From NCBI RefSeq assembly GCF_024707125.1, contig NZ_JANQAH010000009.1, positions 1-64,000 on the forward strand: a stretch of DNA of 64,000 bases, in the 5' to 3' direction. The notes under the pieces were generated by a model. The model saw only the letters and a list, made by a program, of their open reading frames with translations. It searched no databases and was not told the DNA's origin. Of this stretch, positions 1 through 8,910 are shown piece by piece. This stretch comes from Devosia sp. Its GTDB lineage: Bacteria > Pseudomonadota > Alphaproteobacteria > Rhizobiales > Devosiaceae. Position 1 is the first letter of the stretch. Each line of letters starts with the position of its first letter. Made by a program: the position numbers and the translations under genes.

Positions 1-19
1 AGTGAACCAGAGTTCCTTG

Positions 20-241
20 TCAACACCGCTTTTCAGAATTTCGGTAGAACCGAATTTCTAGGTCACTTAATTGTCGAATTTTTCGTTCGTTTTCAGTGAC
101 TTGCTTCTGTGCCCGCCGCCGTTTGGCGCCGCGCTCTTCAGCGATGAGCGGGTTATAGGGGCGACCCGTTTTCCTGTAAACCCCCTCCCTGACAAAAACG
201 ACATTTTCCGATTTTGGCGCCCGCCGCTTTGTGGAAAACAC
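20..241 (-). CDS. Possible small basic protein, unknown
   Basis: A 73-residue frame opening at a GTG, rich in Arg and Lys (for example GAKRRRAQKQ around residues 38-47). I do not recognise the family. There is no good Shine-Dalgarno sequence before the GTG, an alternative minus frame overlaps it, and the local composition is AT-richer than nearby genes. It could be the remnant of a transferred small gene or simply a chance frame. It runs away from the M23 peptidase gene, so the two would be divergent. I list it only because no better gene occupies this stretch. Confidence 0.15.
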   Translation of the reverse strand: MFSTKRRAPKSENVVFVREGVYRKTGRPYNPLIAEERGAKRRRAQKQVTENERKIRQLSDLEIRFYRNSEKRC

Positions 242-409
242 GACTGGATCACCAGAGATTTCAGGCGCCTCCGGCCATTTGCGTTTTCGGCAGATTTTTC
301 AGCGCCTTCTCCCCTTTATGGGGACAAGCATGACCCTGAGTGAGCCGACCTCCCAAAACTCCGCGCTTTCGCCGCATTTGCGGAAGATATGACGGCCATT
401 GAAATCATT

Positions 410-462
410 GGCCTCTCTCCTTAGGCTGCGCCCACGCTAAGCCTATATATAGAGAAGAGGCC
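410..462. promoter_or_regulatory. Imperfect inverted repeat before the M23 peptidase gene
   Basis: Left arm GGCCTCTCTCCTTAGGCT (410-427) and a right arm ending AGAGAAGAGGCC (to 462) can pair around an 11-14 base loop, with mismatches in the middle. There is no T-run, so a terminator is not obvious. It lies about 50 bases before the TTG start at 515 and could be a leader structure or a regulator site. Confidence 0.35.
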
Positions 463-514
463 GGTCGCTTCGGCCCTTAGGGGGAAGACCCATTCAATAT
501 CGAAGGACGGCGCG

Positions 515-2485
515 TTGAACGCTGCGCAACGAAATCGCCACGCTTCCCTGCTGCGCGCCAGCGGGTTTGAAGATGGCCCGGCTCTGACAGTTCAGTCGAC
601 CGACGGTGAAATCCCGCAGGGTCGCGAGCTGAGCTTTGCCTGGTTGAGCGGCACGGTGATGACCGGCCTGACCTCTGTGCTGCTGATGGGCGCCGCTCTC
701 TATGTGTCCTTCCAGGGACAGGACACCTTTTCGACAGCCTATAAGGCACTGCAGCTCGCCGCCCCGCGGCTCGAGCAACCGTTCGCCACCGACATCACGG
801 CAAAATCCTCGCGCATCCGTCCGGTTGCCGCGACCCGCTCGGATCTCGAAACCATCGAGGCCTCCATCCGTCAGGTGGTCGATGGCCGCGAGATCCTGCG
901 CAACCAGCCCTTCACCCGCCTTCGCGCGACGCTCGCGACCACGGCCACCTCGCTCTCTGCCGATGCTCCCGCCTATGATCCCGTAGCCATTCTCAATGCG
1001 ACCCAACCCCTGCAGGCCGTGTCGCTCGATCTCAATGCCGACGTCTATGGCACCGATGTCGATGGCGAAGTCGCGGTGCGCCAGGCCGAGATGCCGGCAA
1101 GCTTTATTCCCGCGCGCGCCATCAGCGATGAAGTGGCCGCCGATTTCGTCCGCGGTTCGGCCGAAGCCACCTTCTATACGGAAGATGCGCCCCCGACCCT
1201 GGCCTATGCAGCGCTCGGCCCCAGCCTTGATGCGCTCGCCAGGGAAAGCACACCCACGTCTCCCAATGGTATTGCCGAAAATGTGACGGTCGTTCCCAAG
1301 ACGACGCTTGCCGCCAATAACGGCCCTGGCCGCACCGAGCGCTTTCTGACGGTGCGCGAGATCGGCCCGCTATCGGCGACCCTCGTGCGCAATGGCTTTA
1401 CGGTGGCCCAGGTCTCCATGGTGGAAAACACCCTGGCCAATCTCATGCCTTCGGGCGGCCTGCCGGCTGGCATTCGCCTGCGCATTCTTTATGGTCCGCT
1501 GACCAGCGATACCAACAGCCTCGTGCCCTATCGCATGTCGATCTATCGCCCCGAAGGCATGCAGGGCGATCCGCATATCGCCACCGTCGCCCTTAGCGAC
1601 AACGGCCAATATGTCGTCGGCCTGCAGCCCGACTGGGTCGACTTCCCAGAGGAAGACATCGAGCAGATCAATGTGGGCAACCTGCCCACCGTCTATCGCT
1701 CGATCTGGGAAACCGGTCGCAAGCACGATCTCGACGACGAGACCATCCAGCGCATCGTCGGCATGTTCGCCTATGACGTCGACATGACCAAGCGCATCTC
1801 GGCCGGCGACACGATCGAAATTCTCGAGACCCAGGACACGCCGGACGCCAAGCCCGAACTGCTCTATGTCTCGCTCAATCTTTCGGGCACCAAGCGCCAG
1901 CTCTACCGTTTCGCTACCGAAGACGGCACCGTCGATTTCTATGACCCCGATGGCGAAACCGGCAAGCGCTTCCTCAATCGCCGCCCGCTCGAAGGCGGCG
2001 GCACCCTGCGCTCGCGCTTCGGCTATCGCATCCACCCCATCTTCAAGACGCGAAAACTGCATACCGGCGTCGATCTCGCCGCCCGCTCCGGCACCCCGAT
2101 CTATGCGGCCGGTGACGGCACGATCCAGTATTATCGCTGGCAGTCCGGCTACGGCAACAAGATCGAGATCCAGCACGTCAACGGCTACGAGACTGCCTAT
2201 GGCCACCTCTCTCGTTTCGTCGACGGGCTCGGCGTCGGCTCAAAAGTCCGCCAGGGCCAGCTCATCGGCTATGTCGGCTCCACCGGCCAGTCGACCGGCC
2301 CGCACCTTCACTTCGAAATCCTCATCAACGGCAATCTCGTCGATCCCCTGAGCGTGAAACTGCCCAAGGACAATGTGCTGGCCCCGCAATATCGCGACGC
2401 CTTTGCCCAGGCCATGACCCAGATCGACGACCTGCTGGCCCGCGAAGGCGCCCCGACCCAGGTCGCCGCCGCCACGACGCCGTAA
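515..2485 (+). CDS. M23 family (LytM-type) cell-wall metallopeptidase, membrane anchored
   Basis: 656-residue protein. One transmembrane segment lies near residues 47-70, followed by a long periplasmic region with an OapA/LysM-like stretch and a C-terminal M23 endopeptidase domain. The zinc ligands are visible: H516 and D520 (HTGVD) and the HLH motif at H597-L-H599. The family cuts peptide cross-links in murein, or when degenerate activates amidases; with HxxxD and HxH intact I expect catalysis. The start is a TTG at 515 preceded by GAAGGACGG, and no upstream ATG fits. The gene stands alone, with a convergent VOC gene downstream. Confidence 0.85.
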   Translation: MNAAQRNRHASLLRASGFEDGPALTVQSTDGEIPQGRELSFAWLSGTVMTGLTSVLLMGAALYVSFQGQDTFSTAYKALQLAAPRLEQPFATDITAKSSRIRPVAATRSDLETIEASIRQVVDGREILRNQPFTRLRATLATTATSLSADAPAYDPVAILNATQPLQAVSLDLNADVYGTDVDGEVAVRQAEMPASFIPARAISDEVAADFVRGSAEATFYTEDAPPTLAYAALGPSLDALARESTPTSPNGIAENVTVVPKTTLAANNGPGRTERFLTVREIGPLSATLVRNGFTVAQVSMVENTLANLMPSGGLPAGIRLRILYGPLTSDTNSLVPYRMSIYRPEGMQGDPHIATVALSDNGQYVVGLQPDWVDFPEEDIEQINVGNLPTVYRSIWETGRKHDLDDETIQRIVGMFAYDVDMTKRISAGDTIEILETQDTPDAKPELLYVSLNLSGTKRQLYRFATEDGTVDFYDPDGETGKRFLNRRPLEGGGTLRSRFGYRIHPIFKTRKLHTGVDLAARSGTPIYAAGDGTIQYYRWQSGYGNKIEIQHVNGYETAYGHLSRFVDGLGVGSKVRQGQLIGYVGSTGQSTGPHLHFEILINGNLVDPLSVKLPKDNVLAPQYRDAFAQAMTQIDDLLAREGAPTQVAAATTP

Positions 2486-2488
2486 AAC

Positions 2489-2830
2489 CTATTCCGCGCG
2501 CGAAACCCAGACGGCAAGCTCATTGCCGCCGGGCTCGCGGAAATGGAAACGCCGCCCGCCCGGAAAATCGAACTGTTCGCGCGTGATCACGCCGCCGGCG
2601 GCGATCACGCGCTTTTCCGCATCATCGAGATCTTCTGTCCGCACGATCGCCATGGTCGCCGCAACGCGGCCTTCCGCCTGATCGACGCCGCCGTCAATCC
2701 CTGCATTTTCGAGTCCGTCGTAGTCCGGCCCATAGCTGGTGCGGCCCCAGCCAAACGCCGCCTCGAAAAAGGCGCTGCTCTTGGCCCGGTCCGTCGAGGG
2801 GAATTCGATATAGTCGATCTTGTCAGCCAT
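2489..2830 (-). CDS. VOC family (glyoxalase-fold) protein
   Basis: 113-residue single-domain vicinal-oxygen-chelate protein. It starts MADKIDYIEFP, has AAFGW after the first helix and ends with HFREPGGNELAVW, where the final Glu/His region normally binds metal. The start at 2830 is chosen because GAAAGG lies upstream; a longer frame to 2893 lacks such a site and adds a non-family extension. It is downstream of the LysR gene on the same strand (59-base gap), so the two may be cotranscribed. Members include small dioxygenases, antibiotic-binding and lyase proteins; the substrate cannot be told here. Confidence 0.75.
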   Translation of the reverse strand: MADKIDYIEFPSTDRAKSSAFFEAAFGWGRTSYGPDYDGLENAGIDGGVDQAEGRVAATMAIVRTEDLDDAEKRVIAAGGVITREQFDFPGGRRFHFREPGGNELAVWVSRAE

Positions 2831-2889
2831 TTTCTCGCGCCTTTCGTTCTTGTTATGTTCTAGTTCAGCATGGCCAAAAATACAAGGCC

Positions 2890-3807
2890 TCACGTCGCCA
2901 GATCGGCGCTGATCACAAAACCCGGCAATCCGGCCAGATGCTCGACCAGCACCGCGCGAAAGGCGCGCACATTGGGCGTGTCCTTCAGATGCGCACGATG
3001 CGCGAAGTAAAGCGGCTTTAGCGCAGGCGCGTATCCTGGAAGCACCTCCTCCACCGTACCAGCGTCCAGCCGCTCGCGCATATGAAACAGCGGCGCCTTG
3101 GCGAAGCCGATGCCGCTGAGCACCGCATGCAGGGTCAGATCGGGATGCTGGGCGGAAAAGGCCACCGAAACGGGTGCGGATAAAGCCGCCCCGCCATGGA
3201 CCAGCGCCAAATGATGCTCCTCCGGATCGTCGCGATACTGAATATAGCTCAGGCGCTGCAGATCCTCCGGCCCGGCCGGCCGCCCCACAGAATCGAGATA
3301 GGCAGGCGAGGCGACCAGCACGCCCTCCATGGCCCCGATGCGCCGCACCAGCCCCGGCCCATCCCCAGGCCGGCCGCCGCGCACGGCAATGTCGACGCCC
3401 TCCGCTTCAAGATCGATCACCACGTCGCTGGTGATGACATCGACGCGCAAGCCGGGATGGCGCGCCCGCAGCAGGGCGAGCACGGGCCCCATCACAGCCT
3501 GCCCGAACAGCATGTTGACGGTGACGCGCAGCTTGCCGGCAACCTGTCCGCGCAGATCCTCCAAGCCCGATTGCATCTCGGCAAGCGAGGCCAGCACACG
3601 CAATCCATGCGTATTTACCAGCAGCCCCGCCTCGGTCGGCCGCACGCCATGGCGCGAGCGCACCAACAATTGCTGGCCGAGGTCGGCCTCGAGGCCGGCG
3701 ATTTTCTGGCTGACCGCCGGCTGGCTCACGCCCAGCCGCCGCGCCGCCCCTGTCAGCGATCCGGTTTCAATGGCAAGCGCCAGGCAGCGAAAGGTGAGAC
3801 CATCCAT
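2890..3807 (-). CDS. LysR family transcriptional regulator
   Basis: 305 residues. The N-terminal winged helix-turn-helix is clear (GSLTGAARRLGVSQPAVSQKI, about residues 16-37) and is followed by a periplasmic-binding-protein-like effector domain. It is divergent from the metallo-beta-lactamase-fold gene that starts 98 bases away, which makes that gene the likely target, as is usual for LysR pairs. The VOC gene lies behind it on the same strand and may also belong to the regulon. The effector is unknown. The intergenic gap is long enough for one LysR operator overlapping both promoters. Confidence 0.85.
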   Translation of the reverse strand: MDGLTFRCLALAIETGSLTGAARRLGVSQPAVSQKIAGLEADLGQQLLVRSRHGVRPTEAGLLVNTHGLRVLASLAEMQSGLEDLRGQVAGKLRVTVNMLFGQAVMGPVLALLRARHPGLRVDVITSDVVIDLEAEGVDIAVRGGRPGDGPGLVRRIGAMEGVLVASPAYLDSVGRPAGPEDLQRLSYIQYRDDPEEHHLALVHGGAALSAPVSVAFSAQHPDLTLHAVLSGIGFAKAPLFHMRERLDAGTVEEVLPGYAPALKPLYFAHRAHLKDTPNVRAFRAVLVEHLAGLPGFVISADLAT

Positions 3808-3905
3808 AATGAACCCTTATGGCAGCCCTAACAGGAGACCGACTGAATACGCCATTCGCTTATACCCACCTGATGCCCCGTTGTCATCGACACTGGAGGT
3901 TCATC

Positions 3906-4904
3906 ATGACGCAACCCGCTCTCTCCCGCCGCAGCCTGCTCGCCTCACTGGCCGCCGCCCCGGCCCTGCTTGCTTTGCCAAGCCTTATCCGCTCGAGCAG
4001 CGCCGAAGCCGCCGAAGGCGCGCCGGCCAACAAGCAAAGCGCCGTGATCCGCCGCCGCGTCGGCGATATCGAGCTTTTTGCCCTGGCCGATGGCTTTTCC
4101 ACCCTGCCGGGTCAGGTCCTACTCGGCCTTGAGGACGAGGCTGCCCAGGAAGCCGCCCGCATCGCCCACAAGCCACACGACCCGGCCGCGCTCACCATCT
4201 CCATCAACACCTATCTGATCCGCTCCGGCGATCGCCTCATCGCCGTTGATACCGGCGCTACATCCGCCATGGCCCCAACCCTCGGCGCCTGGCGCGACAG
4301 TCTCGCCGAGGCGGGCATCGCCCCTCAAGACGTGGACACGCTCTTTCTCACCCATGCCCATGCCGACCATGTCGGCGGCATGACCGATGCGTCGGGCGCC
4401 CGCCTATTGCCCAATGCACAATTGGTGCTCGCCGATGCCGAATGGGCCTTTACCCATGACGACGCGCTCTTTGCTTCACTCCCAGCCGACATCCAGGGCA
4501 ATTTCCGCTTCTCGCGCGCCCAGCTTGCGCCCTATGCCGAGGGCCGCAAGGAACTGGCCATGGCAAGGGAAAGCGAAATCACCCCCGGCGTCACCGCCCT
4601 GCCCATGCCCGGACACACGCCGGGCCATATGGGCCTCCGCCTCGACAGCCAGGGCGAGGTCCTGCTGATCTGGGGCGACGTCGTCCATGCGCCGGCCTAT
4701 CAGTTCTCCCGCCCCGATTGGTCGATCGCCTTCGACGCCGATATCCCCGCCGCCATCGCCACCCGCCAGCGTTTCTTTGACATGGCGGCGACTGACGATG
4801 TGATGGTCGCCGGCATGCATCTCGATTTCCCCGCCCTCGGCTTTGTCGAGCGCCACGGCAATGCCTATCGCTACCTCGCCGCCCCGCCCGATTTCCGCGC
4901 CTGA
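3906..4904 (+). CDS. Exported MBL-fold metallo-hydrolase
   Basis: 332 residues. The N-terminus carries a twin-arginine-type signal (SRRSLLASL followed by an Ala/Leu-rich core), so the protein is probably folded before export to the periplasm. The metal-binding motif is complete: H150-A-H152-A-D154-H155, with GHTPGH further on. The family includes lactonases, glyoxalase II-like enzymes and quorum-quenching AHL lactonases; sequence alone does not decide. The start at 3906 follows GGAGG at a good distance; an in-frame start at 3819 would hide the signal peptide. It is divergent from a LysR gene that probably controls it. Confidence 0.8.
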   Translation: MTQPALSRRSLLASLAAAPALLALPSLIRSSSAEAAEGAPANKQSAVIRRRVGDIELFALADGFSTLPGQVLLGLEDEAAQEAARIAHKPHDPAALTISINTYLIRSGDRLIAVDTGATSAMAPTLGAWRDSLAEAGIAPQDVDTLFLTHAHADHVGGMTDASGARLLPNAQLVLADAEWAFTHDDALFASLPADIQGNFRFSRAQLAPYAEGRKELAMARESEITPGVTALPMPGHTPGHMGLRLDSQGEVLLIWGDVVHAPAYQFSRPDWSIAFDADIPAAIATRQRFFDMAATDDVMVAGMHLDFPALGFVERHGNAYRYLAAPPDFRA

Positions 4905-4913
4905 GGCAAACAA

Positions 4914-4939
4914 AAAGGGCGCCGTCACCGGCGCCCTTT
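4914..4939. terminator. Bidirectional Rho-independent terminator
   Basis: An 11-bp perfect stem, AAAGGGCGCCG paired with CGGCGCCCTTT around a 4-base loop, sits between the convergent MBL-fold gene and clpB. It has an A-run on the left and a T-containing right flank, so it can serve both genes. Confidence 0.85.
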
Positions 4940-4956
4940 CCCAAATCTCTCTTCGC

Positions 4957-7572
4957 TTATTCGGCGGCTCTGCTTTCGGCATGACCGCCGGGCAAAAGCA
5001 CAATGCCTTCATCGCCGGCATCGACCACCACGCGGTCGCCGTCCGAAACCTTGCCCGACAGGATTTCCTCGGCAAGGCCATCCTGCACTTCGCGCTGGAT
5101 GACGCGCTTCAGCGGCCGCGCACCATAGGCCGGATCATAGCCTTCATTGGCGAGCCACTCCCGCGCCTTCGGCGTCAGTTCAAGGCTGATGTCGCGATCC
5201 CTGAGAAGCTTTTCGAGCCGCCCGAACTGGATGTCGACAATGGACCCCATATGTTCGCGACCAAGGCGATGGAACAGCAGGATCTCGTCGATACGGTTCA
5301 AAAATTCCGGCCGGAATGCCGCCTTCACCGCATCGAGCACTTTGCCGCGCACCAGTTCCACCGGCTCGCCATCCTTGAGATCGACCAGGTATTCAGCACC
5401 CAGGTTCGAGGTGAGGATGACAACCGTATTGCGGAAATCGACCGTGCGCCCCTGCCCGTCCGTCAGCCGCCCATCATCGAGCACCTGCAAGAGGACATTG
5501 AACACATCCGGATGCGCCTTTTCGATCTCGTCGAACAGCACAACCTGATAGGGCCGACGCCGCACGGCTTCCGTGAGGACGCCACCTTCGTCATAGCCGA
5601 CATAGCCCGGAGGCGCGCCGATCAGCCGCGCCACGGAGTGTTTTTCCATGAACTCGGACATATCGAGCCGCACCATGGCGGTTTCATCATCGAAGAGGAA
5701 CTGCGCCAAGGCCTTGGTCAGCTCGGTCTTGCCCACGCCCGTTGGCCCCAGGAACATGAACGAGCCGATCGGCCGGTTCGGATCCTGCAGGCCGGCGCGT
5801 GACCGCCGCACGGCCTTGGCCACCGCCGCCACCGCTTCCGCCTGCCCGATGACCCGAGCGCCAAGCGACGTCTCCATATGGAGCAGCTTTTCGCGTTCAC
5901 CTTCCATCATCCGGTCGACCGGAATGCCGGTCCAGCGCGACACCACCTGGGCAATGTCGGTCGGTTCCACGGTTTCCTTGGCCATGACCGCGTCGGGCTT
6001 GCCGTCGCCATCCGGATCGTCAGCCGCCTTCAGCCGCTTTTCGAGATCGGGAATGACGCCATAGGCCAGCTCACCGGCCTTGGCGAGATCGCCCTGGCGC
6101 TGCGCGATTTCGAGCTGGCTGCGTGCCGCATCAAGCTCTTCCTTGAGTTTTGTGGACCCCTGCAGCCTCTCTTTTTCCGCCAGCCATTTTGAAGACAGAA
6201 CCTGTGCCTGTTCCTCAAGCCCGGAAAGCTCATGCTCCAGCCGATCGAGACGTGTCTTCGACCCGTCATCGGTTTCCTTCTTCAGCGCCTCGCGCTCGAT
6301 CTTCAGCTGCATGATGCGCCGATCAAGCTCGTCCAGCGCCTCAGGCTTGCTGTCTACTGCCATGCGCAGCCGCGCCGCCGCCTCGTCCATCAGGTCGATG
6401 GCCTTGTCGGGCAAAAACCGGTCGGTGATGTAGCGATTGGAAAGCGTCGCCGCACTCACCAGCGCCGAGTCGGCAATGCGAATGCCGTGATGCAGCTCGT
6501 ACTTTTCCTTCAAGCCACGCAGGATCGAGATCGTGTCCTCAACGGTCGGCTCGGACACAAACACCGGCTGGAAACGCCGCGCCAGCGCCGGGTCCTTTTC
6601 GACATGCTTACGATATTCATCAAGCGTCGTCGCGCCCACGCAGTGCAGTTCACCGCGCGCCAAAGCCGGCTTCAGGAGATTGGACGCATCCATGGCGCCA
6701 TCGCTCTTGCCGGCGCCGACCAGCGTGTGCATTTCGTCGATGAACAGAATGATCTGCCCCTCGGCCGAGGTCACTTCATTGAGCACGCTCTTCAGCCGCT
6801 CTTCAAACTCGCCCCGATATTTCGCGCCGGCAATCAGCGCGCCCATGTCGAGCGCAAGCAGGCTCTTGTTCTTGAGCGATTCCGGCACATCGCCATTGAC
6901 GATGCGAATGGCGAGGCCCTCGGCAATCGCCGTCTTGCCCACGCCGGGTTCACCGATCAGCACCGGATTGTTCTTGGTCCGGCGGCTCAGCACCTGAATG
7001 GTGCGACGGATTTCCTCGTCACGCCCGATGACAGGGTCAAGCTTGCCCTCACGCACATCCTGCGTCAGGTCCCGCGCATACTTTTTGAGCGCATCATAGG
7101 CATTTTCGGCCGAAGCCGAGTCAGCCGTGCGCCCCTTGCGAATTTCCTCAATGGCCGTATTCAGCCCCTGCGGCGTCACCCCGGCCGAAGCCAGGATCTT
7201 GCCCGCATCAGTGTCTTTTTCAACCGTCAGCGCCAAGAGCAGCCGCTCGGCCGTCACATAGCTATCGCCAGCCTTCTGCGCTGCGCTCTCGGCGGTGTCG
7301 AAAACACGCGCCAGTTCGCGGCTGAGATAAAGCTGCCCGGCATCGCCAGAAACTTTTGGAATCTTGTTGAGCGCCGCTTCCACGCCGGCCCGCGCCGCCT
7401 TGGCGTCGCCACCCGCACGTTCGATCAGACCCGAGGCAAGCCCCTGGTCATCATCGAGCAGCACTTTAAGTAGATGGACCGGCGCAAACTGCTGATGGCC
7501 CTTGCCCAGCGCTGCCGTCTGCGCGCTCTGGATAAAGCCGCGCGAGCGCTCGGTATATTTTTCGATATTCAT
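4957..7572 (-). CDS. clpB: ATP-dependent disaggregase ClpB
   Basis: 871 residues, the normal length for ClpB. Domains in order: Clp N-terminal repeat region, first AAA+ domain with Walker A GEPGVGKT near residue 206 and Walker [11 protein letters not shown], the long coiled-coil middle domain (about 410-530) that separates ClpB from ClpA or ClpC, and a second AAA+ domain with GPTGVGKTE and [11 protein letters not shown]. It works in the cytoplasm with DnaK/DnaJ to dissolve heat-aggregated proteins. A sigma-32-like promoter about 110 bases upstream fits heat-shock control. Confidence 0.98.
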   Translation of the reverse strand: MNIEKYTERSRGFIQSAQTAALGKGHQQFAPVHLLKVLLDDDQGLASGLIERAGGDAKAARAGVEAALNKIPKVSGDAGQLYLSRELARVFDTAESAAQKAGDSYVTAERLLLALTVEKDTDAGKILASAGVTPQGLNTAIEEIRKGRTADSASAENAYDALKKYARDLTQDVREGKLDPVIGRDEEIRRTIQVLSRRTKNNPVLIGEPGVGKTAIAEGLAIRIVNGDVPESLKNKSLLALDMGALIAGAKYRGEFEERLKSVLNEVTSAEGQIILFIDEMHTLVGAGKSDGAMDASNLLKPALARGELHCVGATTLDEYRKHVEKDPALARRFQPVFVSEPTVEDTISILRGLKEKYELHHGIRIADSALVSAATLSNRYITDRFLPDKAIDLMDEAAARLRMAVDSKPEALDELDRRIMQLKIEREALKKETDDGSKTRLDRLEHELSGLEEQAQVLSSKWLAEKERLQGSTKLKEELDAARSQLEIAQRQGDLAKAGELAYGVIPDLEKRLKAADDPDGDGKPDAVMAKETVEPTDIAQVVSRWTGIPVDRMMEGEREKLLHMETSLGARVIGQAEAVAAVAKAVRRSRAGLQDPNRPIGSFMFLGPTGVGKTELTKALAQFLFDDETAMVRLDMSEFMEKHSVARLIGAPPGYVGYDEGGVLTEAVRRRPYQVVLFDEIEKAHPDVFNVLLQVLDDGRLTDGQGRTVDFRNTVVILTSNLGAEYLVDLKDGEPVELVRGKVLDAVKAAFRPEFLNRIDEILLFHRLGREHMGSIVDIQFGRLEKLLRDRDISLELTPKAREWLANEGYDPAYGARPLKRVIQREVQDGLAEEILSGKVSDGDRVVVDAGDEGIVLLPGGHAESRAAE

Positions 7573-7879
7573 TCAACTCTCCTTGTCTCGCTCGCCACCC
7601 AGCCCTCGATAGGCACCGGCATGACGACGGAAGCGTCGTGTGCAAAACGCCCGGCAACCCGGCGCGCTCCGTCACACGACGATATATGGGGAGGTTTTTG
7701 GAACGAGCAATGCCGCGGCGGGACTAAATCGGATACGGTTCATTTGATGGGGCCGTCTGTGAGACGTGGCTGCTTGGTCTGTTAGCACAACGCTGGCAAC
7801 GGCGGACATTCTCTGGACGCACGGTGCGAATATCAGGTTCTTCGCACCAGTTTTGGCCTCGAAGTGCGTTGATCGCCGT
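7573..7879. other. Intergenic region between clpB and the Abi-alpha-like gene
   Basis: About 300 bases holding the clpB leader and the putative heat-shock promoter. I see no further gene or RNA. The part nearest 7880 is AT-richer and may mark the edge of the accessory segment. Confidence 0.5.
7682..7710 (-). promoter_or_regulatory. Putative heat-shock (RpoH) promoter of clpB
   Basis: On the minus strand a TTGCTC element (7705-7710) is followed after about 14 bases by CCCCATATAT (7682-7691). This resembles the alphaproteobacterial sigma-32 pattern CTTG, a short spacer, then CCCATAT. It lies about 110 bases before the clpB start. The -35 element is imperfect (ATTG instead of CTTG). Confidence 0.45.
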
Positions 7880-8632
7880 CTAGTCGCTAGGGCGCTCTGA
7901 TACCGCTGCCATGAAACGCAATCCCGATGGCGTTAACCGGATGTGGTGCTTCGCTCGAATTCCGATCTGGCGGTTGGAAGTGTCAGCTAGTGGTTCTTGA
8001 TTTCCAATCTGAGGCACACCTGCCAGGCCCAAGACCCCCAACCGTTCCATATAGAAGTCCGCATTCTTGGGAAAAACGAGCAAATCCCTTGGCAGGTCGT
8101 CGACTTCGACGACGCGGTTGGAAAACATGTTGGTGGCTTGGTCGAAGTCCATCTTCCACTGAAAGTTAAGATACGCTCCGCTCAATTCGCGTGCGTAGAA
8201 TGCCTGCAGCAGGATGGCTTCGTCCGTCGACAGTTGACGTATCAGCGCCGGATAGGAAGGGTGCGCCTCACTGACATGTTCTCGGTCGAAAGCACGGCTC
8301 AGAAGCTGCGAGAACATGTCGGACAGGGGAGTATCAGCGCTCTCGTATTTCACTCCCTCCAATACCGGCCCGAGGATCTGTGGTGGTGGAGAGATACGCT
8401 GTTCATCTGGAACGCGCCGGACCGACCGGTTTAGGAAATTTACGTAGCGATCCTGCAATGCCGCCGTGTACTGCAACGGGGCCAGCGCGAGTCTTATTGT
8501 CTTCGCTAGATCCTCAACCAAGCCTCCCGCTTGCTTGGCGGCCGGAGAGAGGATGTCACCGTAGGCGTCCTTGATGGGAAGTTGCTTCGCAACTTCCACA
8601 GCTACAGCAGTGGTCAGGTCAGTACCCGCCAT
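7880..8632 (-). CDS. DUF4393 / Abi-alpha-like protein
   Basis: 250 residues resembling the DUF4393 family, whose Pfam name derives from abortive-infection alpha. Visible hallmarks are an N-terminal amphipathic stretch, a central RYVNFLNRSVRRVP segment, the core PPPQILGPVLEGVKYE, then LSDMFSQLL and a C-terminal part starting AHPSYPALIRQLS. I chose the ATG at 8632 because GGGGGAC lies just upstream; the ATG at 8659 has no ribosome site. The gene is single, with no obvious partner. Its GC content looks lower than that of its neighbours, suggesting transfer. A defence role is inferred from the family name only. Confidence 0.65.
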   Translation of the reverse strand: MAGTDLTTAVAVEVAKQLPIKDAYGDILSPAAKQAGGLVEDLAKTIRLALAPLQYTAALQDRYVNFLNRSVRRVPDEQRISPPPQILGPVLEGVKYESADTPLSDMFSQLLSRAFDREHVSEAHPSYPALIRQLSTDEAILLQAFYARELSGAYLNFQWKMDFDQATNMFSNRVVEVDDLPRDLLVFPKNADFYMERLGVLGLAGVPQIGNQEPLADTSNRQIGIRAKHHIRLTPSGLRFMAAVSERPSD

Positions 8633-8857
8633 CGAATCGTCCCCCAAGTAGCCTGCCATCGGCGGGTAAGTTACTGACCTTCCTAAATTATCTCGATCTT
8701 GTCGATCCGGATTCCGCCACTAAACGACCCAGTTACGTGCCTAGGTCCCTTAGGTATCGATTTCGGGCATTTTGAAGTCTGGCTAAGGAGGTCGCTAGTA
8801 TCGGAGCTCACCCATGTTATCGAGCCGTGGGTCTAGTTCAGCTCTTTGCACCTCGCG

Positions 8858-8881
8858 TCATGCTGCCAATTGGCAGCATGA
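8858..8881. repeat. Perfect 24-bp palindrome
   Basis: The arms TCATGCTGCCAA and TTGGCAGCATGA are exact reverse complements with no spacer. It lies in the 278-base gap between the Abi-alpha-like gene and the alpha/beta hydrolase, 30 bases past the hydrolase stop codon. There is no T-run. The length and symmetry suggest a protein-binding operator or a recombination or insertion scar. Confidence 0.6.
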
Positions 8882-8910
8882 GTTGAGCTCCGCCTATCGC
8901 CTACGCTCGC

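Larger units (their letters stand above)
1..514. other. Leader region upstream of the M23 peptidase, no convincing gene
   Basis: About 500 bases without a well-supported gene. The only structure I can point to is a long imperfect hairpin at 410-462 (listed separately) just before the peptidase gene. A 73-codon basic minus-strand frame lies at 20-241 and is listed separately with low confidence. The first 250 bases are AT-richer than the rest of the window. Confidence 0.5.
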
